Shown: positions 8,387 to 18,454 of the stretch, piece by piece
How the letters are laid out: each line of letters begins with the position of its first letter
Position numbering within the stretch: the stretch's first letter is position 1
Origin: PALSA-1180 sp964624625
GTDB lineage: Bacteria; Oederibacteriota; Muellerivitia; Muellerivitales; Muellerivitaceae
DNA: 64,000 bases
NCBI GenBank assembly: GCA_964624625.1
Contig: CAZUXW010000007.1
Span: 1 to 64,000 of the forward strand
Direction: 5' to 3'
The notes under the pieces: generated by a model
Databases searched by the model: none
What the model was told of the DNA's origin: nothing
The model's input: the letters and a program-made list of their open reading frames with translations, nothing else
Position numbers and translations under genes: made by a program

Positions 8387-8507
8387 GGATTCCTCTTCAT
8401 GAAGCTAGGATGAGAAGTGCGTATTGTAAGACCCTCGCTGCCAAAAATCAAAACCATCCTCGGACATAACCACGGAAAAACCAAAAAAACAAACCAAAAG
8501 GCTATTC

Positions 8508-8657
8508 GCCACAGAGGAACAGGGATGAACAGGGATTAACCCTGGGCATAAACCAGAAAAATCGTCCGCAGCGGATGAATGGGATCTATTTTGATCCAAC
8601 GAAGAATCTTTGGCTTTGATTTTTTGCCAACTGCGTTCATCCCTGTTCATCTGTGGC
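8508..8657. repeat. Intergenic inverted-repeat element, CCACAGATGAACACGGATGAA type
   Basis: Left arm 8508-8539 reads GCCACAGAGGAACAGGGATGAA and continues. Right arm 8631-8657 is its inverted copy ending CTGTGGC. Each arm contains three tandem units close to CACAGATGAA. The loop is about 90 bases and holds no ORF that I believe. The gap lies between the DUF2723 gene and the heme protein gene. Similar elements lie at 19636-19788 and 29341-29432. Confidence 0.75.
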
Positions 8658-8671
8658 TCAGGAGGATTTAC

Positions 8672-10813
8672 TTATTCCTTTTCCGCCGGCAGAATTTCAA
8701 GTTCCGCCGCGGGAACGAAGCGGATCTCCCGGTTTTTTCCCGAAACTTGGGCCGTGGGCCATAATCCCAACCCTAAGGGGCCAGCGGCGGCCGCGGAAAA
8801 TTGCACCACCGCCCCATCCTCGCCCCTGCCCATGAATTTTCCCAGGTCTTGATAGCCGCCCCTTTCGTAAAATTCCCGGCCAAAGGCTTCCTTTCCCGCG
8901 AACCGATCCGGGGCGGCTTTTTGGAGGCCCACCGCCAGTTGGTACCGTCCCGGGGGGAAGTCCGAGGGAACGAACAAAATTCTTTTTTCCTCGTACTCCA
9001 GGCCTGGCCTCATCCTGGCCAAAAGCCCCAAAGGACCCTCGTGGATGTCATGAAACCAGAAGACCCCGTTTTTCATCCAAACGTTCCCCTTCTCGTCGGA
9101 AAAGAGCCCCACCACCGACTCGGTCGCGTCGCAGGGACTTTCACCTCGCCGGATCCAACGGTAGCTTATTTCCACCATGCCCCCCGCCCGAACCATCCCC
9201 GGGGAGAGGGAGGCCTGGACCAATCCGATTTTTCCCCAAAGGGCCAGCAATGATCCCCGGGGGGAACTTTCGCGGGGCGTTTGGGGCTCAAAATTTTTAG
9301 CGACCCTCAAGAGAGGTCCAACCGCCCGGAAAGACCAGCCGGGCGGCAGGGGCCACTTTCGGCTCACGAACAGGGACCGCCCCCCTTCCAGGCATTCCCG
9401 GATCTTGGGGGCGACGGCCTCTGGTTTGGTCCCCGGCTCCACCACCTCGACGCTCTTGCGGTATTGAAAGGATTGTTGGTACCCGATTACGGGGAAAAAT
9501 TCATTTTCCTCAGTGGGAAGATAAAGGGCCCCGGGAGGCATCAGGTCCAAGATATTCCTGGCGTAATCCTGCGCGCCCCTTTCGCCGCGGCGCTCCCTTA
9601 AATGCCCCCAAGCGAGGCCCTGGACGAGGACCCAAAGAACGAGAAGGACCGCAACCGCCAGGGACCTTGCCTTGTCCTTTCCGGTCCTTTGATCCAACCA
9701 GGCGAGGACCAAACCGCCCAATAGCCCCGAAAAAACCCAACCCAAGAGCATCTGGTGGGACTCGAAGGTGGGAAAGGGAATGGTAAAAACGAACAAAATT
9801 TCCAAAGCGCCCCAAGCCAATCCTACCCAGAGGAAAACCGGGATGTTCCGCCTTTGCCGAACCGCGAGCAGAAGGCCCCCTCCCAGGATCACCAGTCCCA
9901 GCACCGACAAATCGTTCCAAAAATGGGAAAACATTTGAGAGAGGACCGAGGCGGCGCTGGAAACCGTGACCTCACCCACGTAGCGGGAAAAACGCAGGGC
10001 GAAAAGATGACGGAACGCGTCGCGAAAATGGGTCAAGGAAGCGTAGGCCAATTCAGGCTGACGGGAAGAGCGGAGGGGCAGGTAAAAAGCCGTACTCCTC
10101 CCCAGGATGAAGGCCGACAGCGATAAAGGGACGAGGGGTGATGCGATGGCTTTTAAAAGTTTTTCCGCGAAAGTGATTTTTGGCCCCCGCCGCTTGTCTG
10201 CGGCGCCAAACGGCTTCGCGCTTTCGCGCTGGAGGTAATGTAAAAAGGCCAGCCCCACGAAAGGCAGGGCGAAAAATTGGGTCGGGCGAAACACCGTGGC
10301 GGCTCCCAGGATCAAAAAAGCCAACGGCCATTTAGCCGGTTTTTCCAAGCTGAGGGCCCAAAGGACAAGCAGGCCCAATAGCAGGTGCAGGGCGTAGACC
10401 AAGGGCATCAGGGAATAGCGCCACCAGGGAAGGCTGAAGCTCCAAGCCAGCGCCAACAGGGCGCACCACCCCTTGAGCCTTGGACTGGGTGGGGAACCCG
10501 CCAGCCTTAAGGATAGGGTCCAAAATAAAACCGAGGCCAGGGCCGAGCAAAAAGCCGACATCAACCCCAGGCGGTAAGCGGGAGTCCCCCATGGCAGGAG
10601 CAGGAAGCACTTGCCAAGGAGATGGAACAAAACCTGGCCGGAAGGGTGGGAAATTCCCAGGCAGACAGTGGCGCCGATCATCTCGCCCGAGTCATACCAT
10701 CCGATAAAGGGCGACACCAGCGCGGCGTTGAGGGACAGTAAAAGGACAAAGAGCGCCGCGGCCCAGGGAAAATTCCCGTCCCTCCGTGAAGTCGCGCCCG
10801 AACCCATGCCCAT
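8672..10813 (-). CDS. DUF2723 / GT-C-like polytopic membrane protein
   Basis: 713 residues. The N-terminal two thirds have about 11 hydrophobic helices; a soluble C-terminal domain of about 250 residues follows. The first periplasmic loop carries WYDSGEM (about 39-45), matching the acidic motif of DUF2723 proteins, which are distant relatives of protein O-mannosyltransferases. I infer a lipid-linked-sugar-dependent glycosyltransferase; donor and acceptor are unknown. Its ATG overlaps the TAA of the upstream O-antigen-ligase-like gene by one base (TAATG), indicating coupling, and both probably act on the same cell-surface glycan or glycoprotein. A second ATG lies two codons in. Confidence 0.75.
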   Translation of the reverse strand: MGMGSGATSRRDGNFPWAAALFVLLLSLNAALVSPFIGWYDSGEMIGATVCLGISHPSGQVLFHLLGKCFLLLPWGTPAYRLGLMSAFCSALASVLFWTLSLRLAGSPPSPRLKGWCALLALAWSFSLPWWRYSLMPLVYALHLLLGLLVLWALSLEKPAKWPLAFLILGAATVFRPTQFFALPFVGLAFLHYLQRESAKPFGAADKRRGPKITFAEKLLKAIASPLVPLSLSAFILGRSTAFYLPLRSSRQPELAYASLTHFRDAFRHLFALRFSRYVGEVTVSSAASVLSQMFSHFWNDLSVLGLVILGGGLLLAVRQRRNIPVFLWVGLAWGALEILFVFTIPFPTFESHQMLLGWVFSGLLGGLVLAWLDQRTGKDKARSLAVAVLLVLWVLVQGLAWGHLRERRGERGAQDYARNILDLMPPGALYLPTEENEFFPVIGYQQSFQYRKSVEVVEPGTKPEAVAPKIRECLEGGRSLFVSRKWPLPPGWSFRAVGPLLRVAKNFEPQTPRESSPRGSLLALWGKIGLVQASLSPGMVRAGGMVEISYRWIRRGESPCDATESVVGLFSDEKGNVWMKNGVFWFHDIHEGPLGLLARMRPGLEYEEKRILFVPSDFPPGRYQLAVGLQKAAPDRFAGKEAFGREFYERGGYQDLGKFMGRGEDGAVVQFSAAAAGPLGLGLWPTAQVSGKNREIRFVPAAELEILPAEKE

Positions 10814-12786
10814 TAGGGTTTGGCTTGAAGCCGGCGGATGTCCGCTTCCACCTGGCTAAGCCTCGCCTCTAAATCAGGGATATTCTGCTGCTTGATGATT
10901 TCCTCGATGTTCCGGTAGATGAGGATGGCGTCCGCCCGCTTGCCGAGGGCTTCCATGGCTTGGGCCTTGGCCAGGTAACCGGGAATGAAATAGTCATCCA
11001 GGTCCACGGCCTTTTGGGCCGAGACGATCGACTCCTGGGCCCGCCCCATCGCCAATAGGATTTGGGCCCTCTGGATCTGCTCAATGGGGTTGCGCGGGGC
11101 CAAGTCCACCAAAAGATTCTGCAGTTCAAGGGCCTCGCTCAAGCGCCTCTGGACCACCAGGAAGTGAACCTTGTTTTCCAGGGGTTCCAGGGAGTAGGGA
11201 GCCAGCTGGGCGGCTTTGCCGTAATATTCCTCCGCACCTTGGAAATATTTTTTTCTTTCCGCCGCGCCGGATGCCCTCTCTCCCCGGACATCGGCGACGG
11301 CCCCCAACAGATTCCAGGGCTTCATGAAATCCACCCTCAACCTTAAGCTGGCGTTCGCGAAAGCCTCGGCCTCGTCCAAACGGTTCTGCTTGTAGGCGAG
11401 GGTGCCTTGAAAGGCGTCAACCTGGGCCCAAAAATCGCGGAAAGCCCCGACTCCCATGATCCAAACGACCGCCAGGACCAGGAACCCCGCGCCTCCCCAA
11501 AGGGCCCTGCGGGAAAAATATAAAGTCGTCCGAACATCGTCGGCGGCCTTTTTTTCCTTCAAGGCGTAGGCCACGAAGCCTATCAATAATAGACGGTGGG
11601 ACCAATCGTGAAAGGTGAAATCAACGCAGTTATGGACCGCCTCCAACAGGACGAGGAAAAAAACGCTTTCCGAAACCAGCGCCCCCGGTGCGGCGGCCTT
11701 GAAAGCGGGGGTTTGGAAAAGCCGGCTTCCCGTTTCCCTCAGGACAGCCCAAAGCAAAAGCGACAGCAAGAGCAGGGCGGGCCAGCCGCATTCCACCGCC
11801 ACCTGAAGGAACTCGTTATGGGCGGCTGGCACGAAGGTATTCCAAATCGAGGCGGATTTATACGAGGCGAATGCGTCCTGGAAGGTGCCGGGACCGAATC
11901 CCAGCAGGGGCTGATCCAGCGCCATTCTCAAACAGCTGTTCCAAAGTCCTAGGCGGTTGGAGGCCCGGCTGTCCACCTCCTGGGGACTGAACAGCTTATG
12001 GAGGGTGAAAGAAATGCAAAAGAGGAAGACCACCACGGCCAGGGTGAACCAGACCCATTGGAATTTTTTCCAAGCCCGGAGCCTTCCCTCAAATTCCCTC
12101 ATGTGGATCAACAGGTAGAGGGTGACCACCGCCAGCATCGCCACGAAGGAACCGCGGCTTTGGGTCAGGGTCCAGCCCAGGAAAAAAAGCCCGATCGACC
12201 AAAAGGGGACCGGCTTGAGGTGCAGGCGCTTGAGGACCGCCCAGACCAGGGCCATGCCGAGAAATCCCGCTGCCACGTTCTCGTTAAAGAAAAAACCCCT
12301 GCGCGGGACGATTTCCTGGAAAAAGACGATCGAGGAGGCGTGTCCCAGGGTCGTCACGCAGATCCAGCCGGCCGCGGCGACGGAAGTCCAGAAGAATACC
12401 TTCTCAAACCAAGCGTAGAGGGCTGAATCCCGATCCCAGATCATTCTCAGGGAGAACCATAACAGGACCATCGCGGCGAAATTACGGAAAGCGTAAAAGC
12501 TCTCGAAAGCTTCCCTCGAATTTTTGACCGAAAGCAGAATCCAGGCCGTCAAGGCTAGGACCGAAAGGTTGAGGAAATCCAGTTCCAAGGGCGCCCGATC
12601 CTTCGCCTCCCGGAAAAAACGGGAAAGGCAAAAGAGGAAAAGCAGGGCGGAAACCCAGCGAGCCACCAGATCCTGGGCAAGCCAGTTGGACGCAGGGGGA
12701 ATAAGGGCCGAAAGGGGAATAAGGGCCAGGAACAGGATGCCGATGAAACTTCCGGTAATGTCCCGCCGAAGGGTCTTTGGTCTCAT
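10813..12786 (-). CDS. O-antigen ligase/polymerase-family membrane protein with TPR tail
   Basis: 657 residues. Residues about 1-440 hold 11-12 transmembrane helices with the central region of the Wzy/WaaL family (RASNRLGLWNSCLRMALDQP followed by LGFGPGTF near 285-305, and AAHNEFLQVAVECG near 330). This family joins or polymerises undecaprenyl-linked glycans on the periplasmic side. Residues about 465-650 are three to four TPR units for protein contacts. The gene is first in a two-gene unit with the DUF2723 protein. The ATG at 12786 has only a weak purine run upstream. WaaL-like ligase and polymerase roles cannot be separated by sequence alone. Confidence 0.8.
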   Translation of the reverse strand: MRPKTLRRDITGSFIGILFLALIPLSALIPPASNWLAQDLVARWVSALLFLFCLSRFFREAKDRAPLELDFLNLSVLALTAWILLSVKNSREAFESFYAFRNFAAMVLLWFSLRMIWDRDSALYAWFEKVFFWTSVAAAGWICVTTLGHASSIVFFQEIVPRRGFFFNENVAAGFLGMALVWAVLKRLHLKPVPFWSIGLFFLGWTLTQSRGSFVAMLAVVTLYLLIHMREFEGRLRAWKKFQWVWFTLAVVVFLFCISFTLHKLFSPQEVDSRASNRLGLWNSCLRMALDQPLLGFGPGTFQDAFASYKSASIWNTFVPAAHNEFLQVAVECGWPALLLLSLLLWAVLRETGSRLFQTPAFKAAAPGALVSESVFFLVLLEAVHNCVDFTFHDWSHRLLLIGFVAYALKEKKAADDVRTTLYFSRRALWGGAGFLVLAVVWIMGVGAFRDFWAQVDAFQGTLAYKQNRLDEAEAFANASLRLRVDFMKPWNLLGAVADVRGERASGAAERKKYFQGAEEYYGKAAQLAPYSLEPLENKVHFLVVQRRLSEALELQNLLVDLAPRNPIEQIQRAQILLAMGRAQESIVSAQKAVDLDDYFIPGYLAKAQAMEALGKRADAILIYRNIEEIIKQQNIPDLEARLSQVEADIRRLQAKP

Positions 12787-12931
12787 GGGGATTATTCTAG
12801 CAGGACCTTGTTAAAATCGGATGAATTCAGGGGTGCGGCCGCAGGGCCAGCCAACGCCAACCCCCGGAACCATTCCAGCCAACTTCGGCGAAATCCCGTT
12901 CCTTTCGGCGGGGCTCTCCCGGCGGGCGCCT

Positions 12932-13603
12932 TTAAGGTTTCATTTTTTCCGCGGGTTTCTTGCGGGGATTGGCGTTGCGGAGCTTCACCAGGGAAAAATC
13001 GGCTTCGGTTTTCGAGTCCCCCGATAGTTCCACCTGCTTGACTTGGGCCTCGCCATAGGGGAACCAGCAAACCGCCTGGTAGCTCCCCGGGGGGATTCCC
13101 GTGATGGAGTAACGGCCCTGCTCGTCGGTCGCGGCGAAAAACGGATTTTCCAACACCAAAATCGTCCCCGCCATCAAGGGATGGATTTTGCAGTAAATAT
13201 TGACGACGCCTGGCTTGTCAAAGCGGATGGAATTTTCCTCGCCATAGCCGTAGCGCCCGAAATCAAATTTTTTGGCGTCCGAGGCGGAAAAGACATTGTG
13301 AATGGTATCGTCCTTGTTGGGAAAAACGACCGAGGTTCCGACCAATATAGGAAGGATCGCCGGCGCAAACTTCATGTTTTCAGAGGCCATGGAAGGTTTT
13401 CCCTTCATCGCGGCGAACCCTTTGTTGCCGTTCACTTCCTTCAAGTAGACGACCACTCCGGAATTGTCGCCCAGGGGCTGTTGGTTCTTTGAGCGGATCT
13501 CGACCCTGCCGGCCAAGACGCCCGCGGCCTCAGCTCCGGCCCCTGTTATGGATCCTAGAAGGACCGTAAAAACTAAAACCCGAAAAAAACCGGTGAAACC
13601 CAT
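12932..13603 (-). CDS. Cupredoxin-like exported protein with carboxypeptidase-regulatory domain
   Basis: 223 residues with a signal peptide (cleavage near AEAAG, residue 28). Residues about 85-150 form a plastocyanin-like fold with a plausible type-1 copper site: His102, Cys138, His141 and Met144 (IHN...NIYCKIHPLM). Residues about 150-205 form a beta-sandwich with GRYSITGIPPGSYQ, typical of carboxypeptidase-regulatory-like domains. Such proteins are often labelled methylamine utilisation protein. It lies 47 bp downstream of the diheme peroxidase gene on the same strand, so I infer a periplasmic copper electron carrier or partner for that enzyme. The substrate is unknown. Confidence 0.75.
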   Translation of the reverse strand: MGFTGFFRVLVFTVLLGSITGAGAEAAGVLAGRVEIRSKNQQPLGDNSGVVVYLKEVNGNKGFAAMKGKPSMASENMKFAPAILPILVGTSVVFPNKDDTIHNVFSASDAKKFDFGRYGYGEENSIRFDKPGVVNIYCKIHPLMAGTILVLENPFFAATDEQGRYSITGIPPGSYQAVCWFPYGEAQVKQVELSGDSKTEADFSLVKLRNANPRKKPAEKMKP

Positions 13604-13650
13604 GAACGCCTCCGAATGAAATAAATTTGAGTCGATATCCCTCTACCCTA

Positions 13651-14955
13651 TCACGGCAGGCCTAGTTTTGCGTTCGCGCTCTCGTCCGTCAGGGTGTTCA
13701 AGAAGGCCACCAGCGCGTCGATATCCGAAACGCTCAAGTGGAGGGCCGTCAGAAGCCCCTCATCCGGGCCCTTCAGCCTCGTTGCTCCCTTTAAGGTGGA
13801 ATAATATTCCACCACTTCCCTCAGGGTCCTTACTTGGCCCTGGTGCATGTAGGGACCGGACACCCCGGTATTCCTCAAGCCCGGCGTCTTGAACTGGCCC
13901 CGGTTGACAGCGGAAGCCTTTAAATGATCCAGCCTTTCCTTGGCGGGACCAGGGTCGTCGCTGAAGGGGCCAGCCCCGTTAAAGAGGTTGCTTTTGACCT
14001 GGGCGATTCCGGCGAACCTTCCCGGATCCTCCGGCAAGGCCCGGTTCTTGGAGGGGACCCTCAGGTTATGGAAGCCCCCATCGGTGAAGTTGGGCCCGCT
14101 GTGGCAGTCAACGCATTTCCCCGCTCCGACGAATAATTTCAATCCCCTTTTCTCCTGGTCCGAGAATAGCGCCTGCTTTTCTTTATTATTCCCCTTGAGA
14201 GCGGCCACATAGGAATCAAACTTGGAGTTCTTGCTGATGATTTTCCGCTCGAAGGCCTCCAGGGATTTTCCCAGGTTCGAATAGACCCGGTTGACGGCGG
14301 TTTGGTCCGCCGGGGCCATGGACTCCCAGGCCAAGTTCTCCTCGCTTTTCACGTTGGAGGGCTGGGGACAGCCTTTAACCGGAAACCGCTTGAGGTCGGC
14401 CAAGTCCGGCATTTTTCCGAAGAGACTCTCGTATTTTTCCTTAAGGTTTTTATCGTTATAAACCTCATGGGCGTAGAGCAGGCGGCTGCCGCCCTCCATC
14501 TCGATGGGATTTTCCGGGGGGCCCAGGGCCTGGGACCAAAGGGAGTCCATGCGCCCATCCCAAAAAAGCCAGCGGCTATAGCCGATATTCCAAAGCGAGG
14601 GAACCCTTCTTATGGAAACGGCCTTGGGCCCGCCATTTAAGTGGGGATTGGAAAAGACTTTGGGGGTGGGCAGTCCGTCGCTCCAGCCTTTTTTCGGGTC
14701 ATGGCAGGTGGCGCAGGATACGTTCTGGGCGCAGGAAAGGCGCTTGTCGAAAAATAGGATCTTGCCGAAGGCCGCCGCCTTTTCGTTGTCCGCGAAGGCG
14801 TTGGTCCTGTCCGGGGGTAGTTTGGGTAAGGGGGAGAGTTCGTAGATTTTTTCCAATTCCTCGGGACTGTAAAAGGCCTTTTCTTCCGCCGCGGTCAAAA
14901 CCGGCGCGCCTGAAATCAACACCATGAAGAACAAGCTTAGATCGCGGAGGTTCAA
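13651..14955 (-). CDS. Diheme cytochrome c peroxidase / MauG-family protein
   Basis: 434 residues with a signal peptide (cleavage near residue 22). Two c-type heme motifs are visible: CATCH at 81-85 and CVDCH at 281-285. A Met-His pair at 370-371 (GPYMHQGQ) lies where the CcpA/MauG family has a distal ligand region. Bacterial diheme peroxidases reduce hydrogen peroxide in the periplasm; MauG relatives modify protein side chains. The adjacent cupredoxin-like gene could be its electron donor or substrate. The start is a TTG at 14955 with GAGGAG 6 bases upstream; the first in-frame ATG lies inside the signal peptide. Downstream spacing suggests a two-gene operon. Confidence 0.85.
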   Translation of the reverse strand: MNLRDLSLFFMVLISGAPVLTAAEEKAFYSPEELEKIYELSPLPKLPPDRTNAFADNEKAAAFGKILFFDKRLSCAQNVSCATCHDPKKGWSDGLPTPKVFSNPHLNGGPKAVSIRRVPSLWNIGYSRWLFWDGRMDSLWSQALGPPENPIEMEGGSRLLYAHEVYNDKNLKEKYESLFGKMPDLADLKRFPVKGCPQPSNVKSEENLAWESMAPADQTAVNRVYSNLGKSLEAFERKIISKNSKFDSYVAALKGNNKEKQALFSDQEKRGLKLFVGAGKCVDCHSGPNFTDGGFHNLRVPSKNRALPEDPGRFAGIAQVKSNLFNGAGPFSDDPGPAKERLDHLKASAVNRGQFKTPGLRNTGVSGPYMHQGQVRTLREVVEYYSTLKGATRLKGPDEGLLTALHLSVSDIDALVAFLNTLTDESANAKLGLP

Positions 14956-15178
14956 AAGCCGCTCCTCTATTTATCCCAAGCGGGAGATTCCGATTAACCC
15001 TTATCTGGTTTCGAGGTGCCAATTCTATCAGGCTGGTGGCAAAAATTGAATTTAACGGCGGCCAAAAGTTCCTGTCCGGAATTTTGTCCCCCACTTTAGG
15101 ATCTTATGCCGAGGGTACTTCAATGGCGTTTGGATATTTTCCGAAAAAACGTTGATTTAATTTGGCGGTTCTTCCGGT

Positions 15179-18100
15179 TTAAATCCCGAGGCTCAATGCC
15201 CCGCTGAATTGTTGGGAATCCAAATTCGTCCTGGCCAAAAGGCCCTGGTAACTCAAGTTGATTTGAAGATCCTCGGAGAAACCAACCCCTAAGCCTGCGC
15301 CGATCGCCACCCCCCTTTGCCCCACCAGGGGCCCCGCCACGGTGAAGCTGTCGCCCCGGCCCAATCCGGCTTGGATGGAACCGCCCTTGTCATTGAACTC
15401 GCTCACCCATGCGGCGGAAAGACTCGGGAACCAGACCAGGCCTCCCGATTCCCATCGTCCGCCCGCCTTCATCCCCGCCTTTCCCAAGACCGAGTCCGCG
15501 GTTTGGGCCGCGAGGGTCAGGGGAGCCAATGAGCCCGACTCGCTAAAAGCGTCCCAATGGACTTGGGTCCATTGGACCTGGGCCCAGGGGCCGAAGGTCA
15601 TTTCGCTTTTTTTCCACTGGCATCCAATTAACAGCGATCCGCCATATTGGGTTCCCTGGGTGGAGCCCGAGGCGGTTCCACCGAAAGAGGCGCGAGTCGA
15701 TTGGTATTGATTGAGCCCCCCCATGGCAAAAAGGTCGGCGTAAAAAATCCCTGAAAACCAGGTGCCATAGAGGCCCGCCTGTCCCCCGTTGGCGGTTAAG
15801 TTTCCTCCCCCGCCGGGAGAAATCGTGGACCTTCCATAGCCCAGCAGCAATCCCGCCGCCAGGTTTTCACCGAAGCGGCGGTCCATCCCGGCTCCCGTAA
15901 CGCCAAGGGTGGTGATCTTGTAGCCAACCGCGTTTCCGTCATCCGAAACATTGAGGAACCCGCCGGAACTGTTAAGAAACACTTCCCATCCGTCCCCCGC
16001 GGGAGCCGGCGCCATCGAGGCCTCCGCGGCTGGTGAAAGGTCCGCGGCGAAGCGCGGCCATTCCCCCTTCTTTTCCCAACTAAATAATTTCCGGCCCGAC
16101 CTTTGGGCCCTCAATTGTTCCAGGCGCTGGCTGGCGAAGGTTGACTGGAGGCCGGCGGTTTGGAAAGCCGCTTGGGAGTAGGCGGTAAAGGCCTCGGGCG
16201 AAATTTGATCGAAAGATGCCGGCAAGGCGGATGGGGCTTGAGCCGCGAGACCCAGCATCAAATCATATTCCCTTCCGTCGCCGAAAAATTTGTCCAAATC
16301 CAAACCCACCGCGCCTTGATTGGCGGTCAAAGCGACCGCCGCGAAGGAAGGCACAACCGAAAGCAAGGCTAACGAATCACTGTGATAGAGCGGAAGAAAT
16401 CTCATTCCGGCAAAGGACTGGTCCACTAGGGTGAATCGGCCGCTCACCGCGGAGGCCGTCATGACCGTCACGGACTGGCCGACCGCCGGCGCCGTTAAAC
16501 CGCCGTAATCGGCCAAGTCCAAGGTTCCGTTCAAGGCGGCGCTGCCAGTGATTGCCATTAAGTCAGAGGACCCCGCAGCGGCCCCCCCCAACCCAACCCG
16601 CCATTTTCCCAAAGGCCCTTGGGAGTAATTGCCGCCGACGCCGTAAGTTAAACCAGCGCCGTCGGTCTCCAACAACCCGCCCGTTACGACCACCGCTCCC
16701 GTCCCAAGCGGACTCGACCCTCCCACCACCAAGATTCCGTCGGTCAAAAGGGTTCCTCCTGAATAATCGCCCGAGCCCGACATCGTCAAGACTCCCGTTC
16801 CGATTTTCGTTAACCCTCCGGTCCCATGGAGGTATCCCGAAACGGCGCTATCCAGGTTGTTCAAACCCGTGGTCAAGCTGTTTGCCCCAAGATCGAAGTA
16901 GCCCGCGCCGGCGATTGAACCCACCGATAGGTCGCCCGTATGGGAGCTCATGTCAAACACCCCGCCGGGATTCACCGTAATATTTGAGGACCCTCCAAGG
17001 GAGGATCCCCTAAATGAAATGGTCCCGAAATTGTTGGTCGTAAGGGAGGCGGTGCCCCCGTTCGAGTTTCCGCCAAAGATTAAGTAAAAATTGTTCGTGA
17101 TGACCGCGTTGCCCGCGGTCGCGTTGCCGCCAAAGGAAACGGCGCCGTTGTTTTGCAGGATCAAGTTTTGGGCCGAGGCGTTGTCCAAAAAATTCAGCCC
17201 GTTGTTGTTTAAAACACTTCCCGGTCCCAACATCCCATTCCCAGCGACCGAAAGGGTCCCGCTGGTGATGGTGGTTCCCCCCGTATATTGATTGAACCCG
17301 GAGAGGGTGAGGGCTCCCCCGCCGATTTTCTCCAGGCCGGTGTTTCCGTTTATTCCGCCGGAATAACTTCCGGCTCCAATTTGAAGCGAGGCGTCGTTCC
17401 CGGAAATGATCAAGCTTCCCGTCCCATATAATGCGCCGAGGGAAACGGATGCCCCGCCCTCATCCCCATTCGATCCGTTCACATCGGAGGCTCCCCCTAA
17501 CCCGCCCGCCCCGCCTTGAACCGACAAAAGACTGGCCGCGTTCAAGGTGACCGAATCGGCGGTTAAAGCCGCGCTGCCGCCATCGCCGCCCGCCCCGCCG
17601 GTGCCCCCCGCCGCGCTCCCGCCGCCGCCTCCCACTCCGCCTTTCACGGTCATTCCGGAGGATAGGTCCAGCGATAGGTTTCCTACCGCCATCGAAACCG
17701 ACCCGCCGCCGCCGCCGGCTCCGCCGAGAATTCCCGGATCCCCCGTGCCCCCAATCCCTCCCGTACCGCCTCCCGCGAAAAAGGATGAAGAGCCGCCGAG
17801 TGCTAAGGAATCCGTTGCGACGGAAGCTTGGCCCCCGCCGCCGCCCGCCGCTCCATTGCTCCCGGCCGCCACGATCCCAAGGCCGTTGCCGCCGGTGATG
17901 GAAGCGCCGGCCGTACTGTACAAGTTCCATGATTGGGCCGTCACCGAGGCGTCCAATCCCGAGCTGTTCGCCCCGTTATTAGACAAGGAAAGAAAAGTTC
18001 CCGTGTCTTGGGTGAGGGTTTGTTGAAAAAGCAGGGAGGCTTGAGTGGTGTCCTGGCCGATCACGCTGGCCGGGAGTCCTTGGAAAGTGACGCTTTGGGT

Positions 18101-18337
18101 AAGGGACAAGGGCGCGGCCGTGGAGAGGGTGATGGAACCGCTGCCGGTGAATTGAAAATCAATAACGCCGGGGCCTTGGTTGTTGATGATGGAAACCGCT
18201 TCCACGAGGGACCCGGGGCTGTAGCCGCCGGCGTTCGTGGTGACGGTGGCGGCCGTTTGGGCCCAAAGCGGAGCGGCCATTGTTAGGGACGCCAGAAAAC
18301 GAAGGATGGTTATTCCCGCGGATATGATCTTACGCAT
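15179..18337 (-). CDS. Autotransporter (type Va) with Gly-rich passenger
   Basis: 1052 residues. A signal peptide (cleavage near LWAQ) is followed by a passenger of about 740 residues. Residues about 150-300 are extremely Gly/Ala/Ser-rich. Two autotransporter-associated beta-strand repeats are visible, one around GGGALTLSGFNQYTGGTT (about 340) and one around GTGVLTMSGSGDYSGGT (about 515). The last about 260 residues form an autotransporter beta domain of amphipathic strands, ending in SGALSLGI rather than a terminal Phe. It should be displayed on the outer membrane; no protease or ligand-binding motif is visible in the passenger. The ATG at 18337 follows GGGAG. The gene stands alone, flanked by gaps of 117 and 223 bp. 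Confidence 0.85.
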   Translation of the reverse strand: MRKIISAGITILRFLASLTMAAPLWAQTAATVTTNAGGYSPGSLVEAVSIINNQGPGVIDFQFTGSGSITLSTAAPLSLTQSVTFQGLPASVIGQDTTQASLLFQQTLTQDTGTFLSLSNNGANSSGLDASVTAQSWNLYSTAGASITGGNGLGIVAAGSNGAAGGGGGQASVATDSLALGGSSSFFAGGGTGGIGGTGDPGILGGAGGGGGSVSMAVGNLSLDLSSGMTVKGGVGGGGGSAAGGTGGAGGDGGSAALTADSVTLNAASLLSVQGGAGGLGGASDVNGSNGDEGGASVSLGALYGTGSLIISGNDASLQIGAGSYSGGINGNTGLEKIGGGALTLSGFNQYTGGTTITSGTLSVAGNGMLGPGSVLNNNGLNFLDNASAQNLILQNNGAVSFGGNATAGNAVITNNFYLIFGGNSNGGTASLTTNNFGTISFRGSSLGGSSNITVNPGGVFDMSSHTGDLSVGSIAGAGYFDLGANSLTTGLNNLDSAVSGYLHGTGGLTKIGTGVLTMSGSGDYSGGTLLTDGILVVGGSSPLGTGAVVVTGGLLETDGAGLTYGVGGNYSQGPLGKWRVGLGGAAAGSSDLMAITGSAALNGTLDLADYGGLTAPAVGQSVTVMTASAVSGRFTLVDQSFAGMRFLPLYHSDSLALLSVVPSFAAVALTANQGAVGLDLDKFFGDGREYDLMLGLAAQAPSALPASFDQISPEAFTAYSQAAFQTAGLQSTFASQRLEQLRAQRSGRKLFSWEKKGEWPRFAADLSPAAEASMAPAPAGDGWEVFLNSSGGFLNVSDDGNAVGYKITTLGVTGAGMDRRFGENLAAGLLLGYGRSTISPGGGGNLTANGGQAGLYGTWFSGIFYADLFAMGGLNQYQSTRASFGGTASGSTQGTQYGGSLLIGCQWKKSEMTFGPWAQVQWTQVHWDAFSESGSLAPLTLAAQTADSVLGKAGMKAGGRWESGGLVWFPSLSAAWVSEFNDKGGSIQAGLGRGDSFTVAGPLVGQRGVAIGAGLGVGFSEDLQINLSYQGLLARTNLDSQQFSGALSLGI

Positions 18338-18454
18338 GATTACTCCCGAGGATTCTGAGACGGTTGATCCAGGAATTCCACAAGCCGGTTCATTTTATCC
18401 GCTGGGGCCCCTGAAGAATACCAACTCTCGTTGTTTTTAAGGGTAACGGAAACC

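Noticed and set aside
12787..12931. Short ORFs between the O-antigen ligase and cupredoxin genes
   Set aside because: They are GC-rich, lack ribosome sites and have no recognisable sequence; the gap seems to hold nothing.
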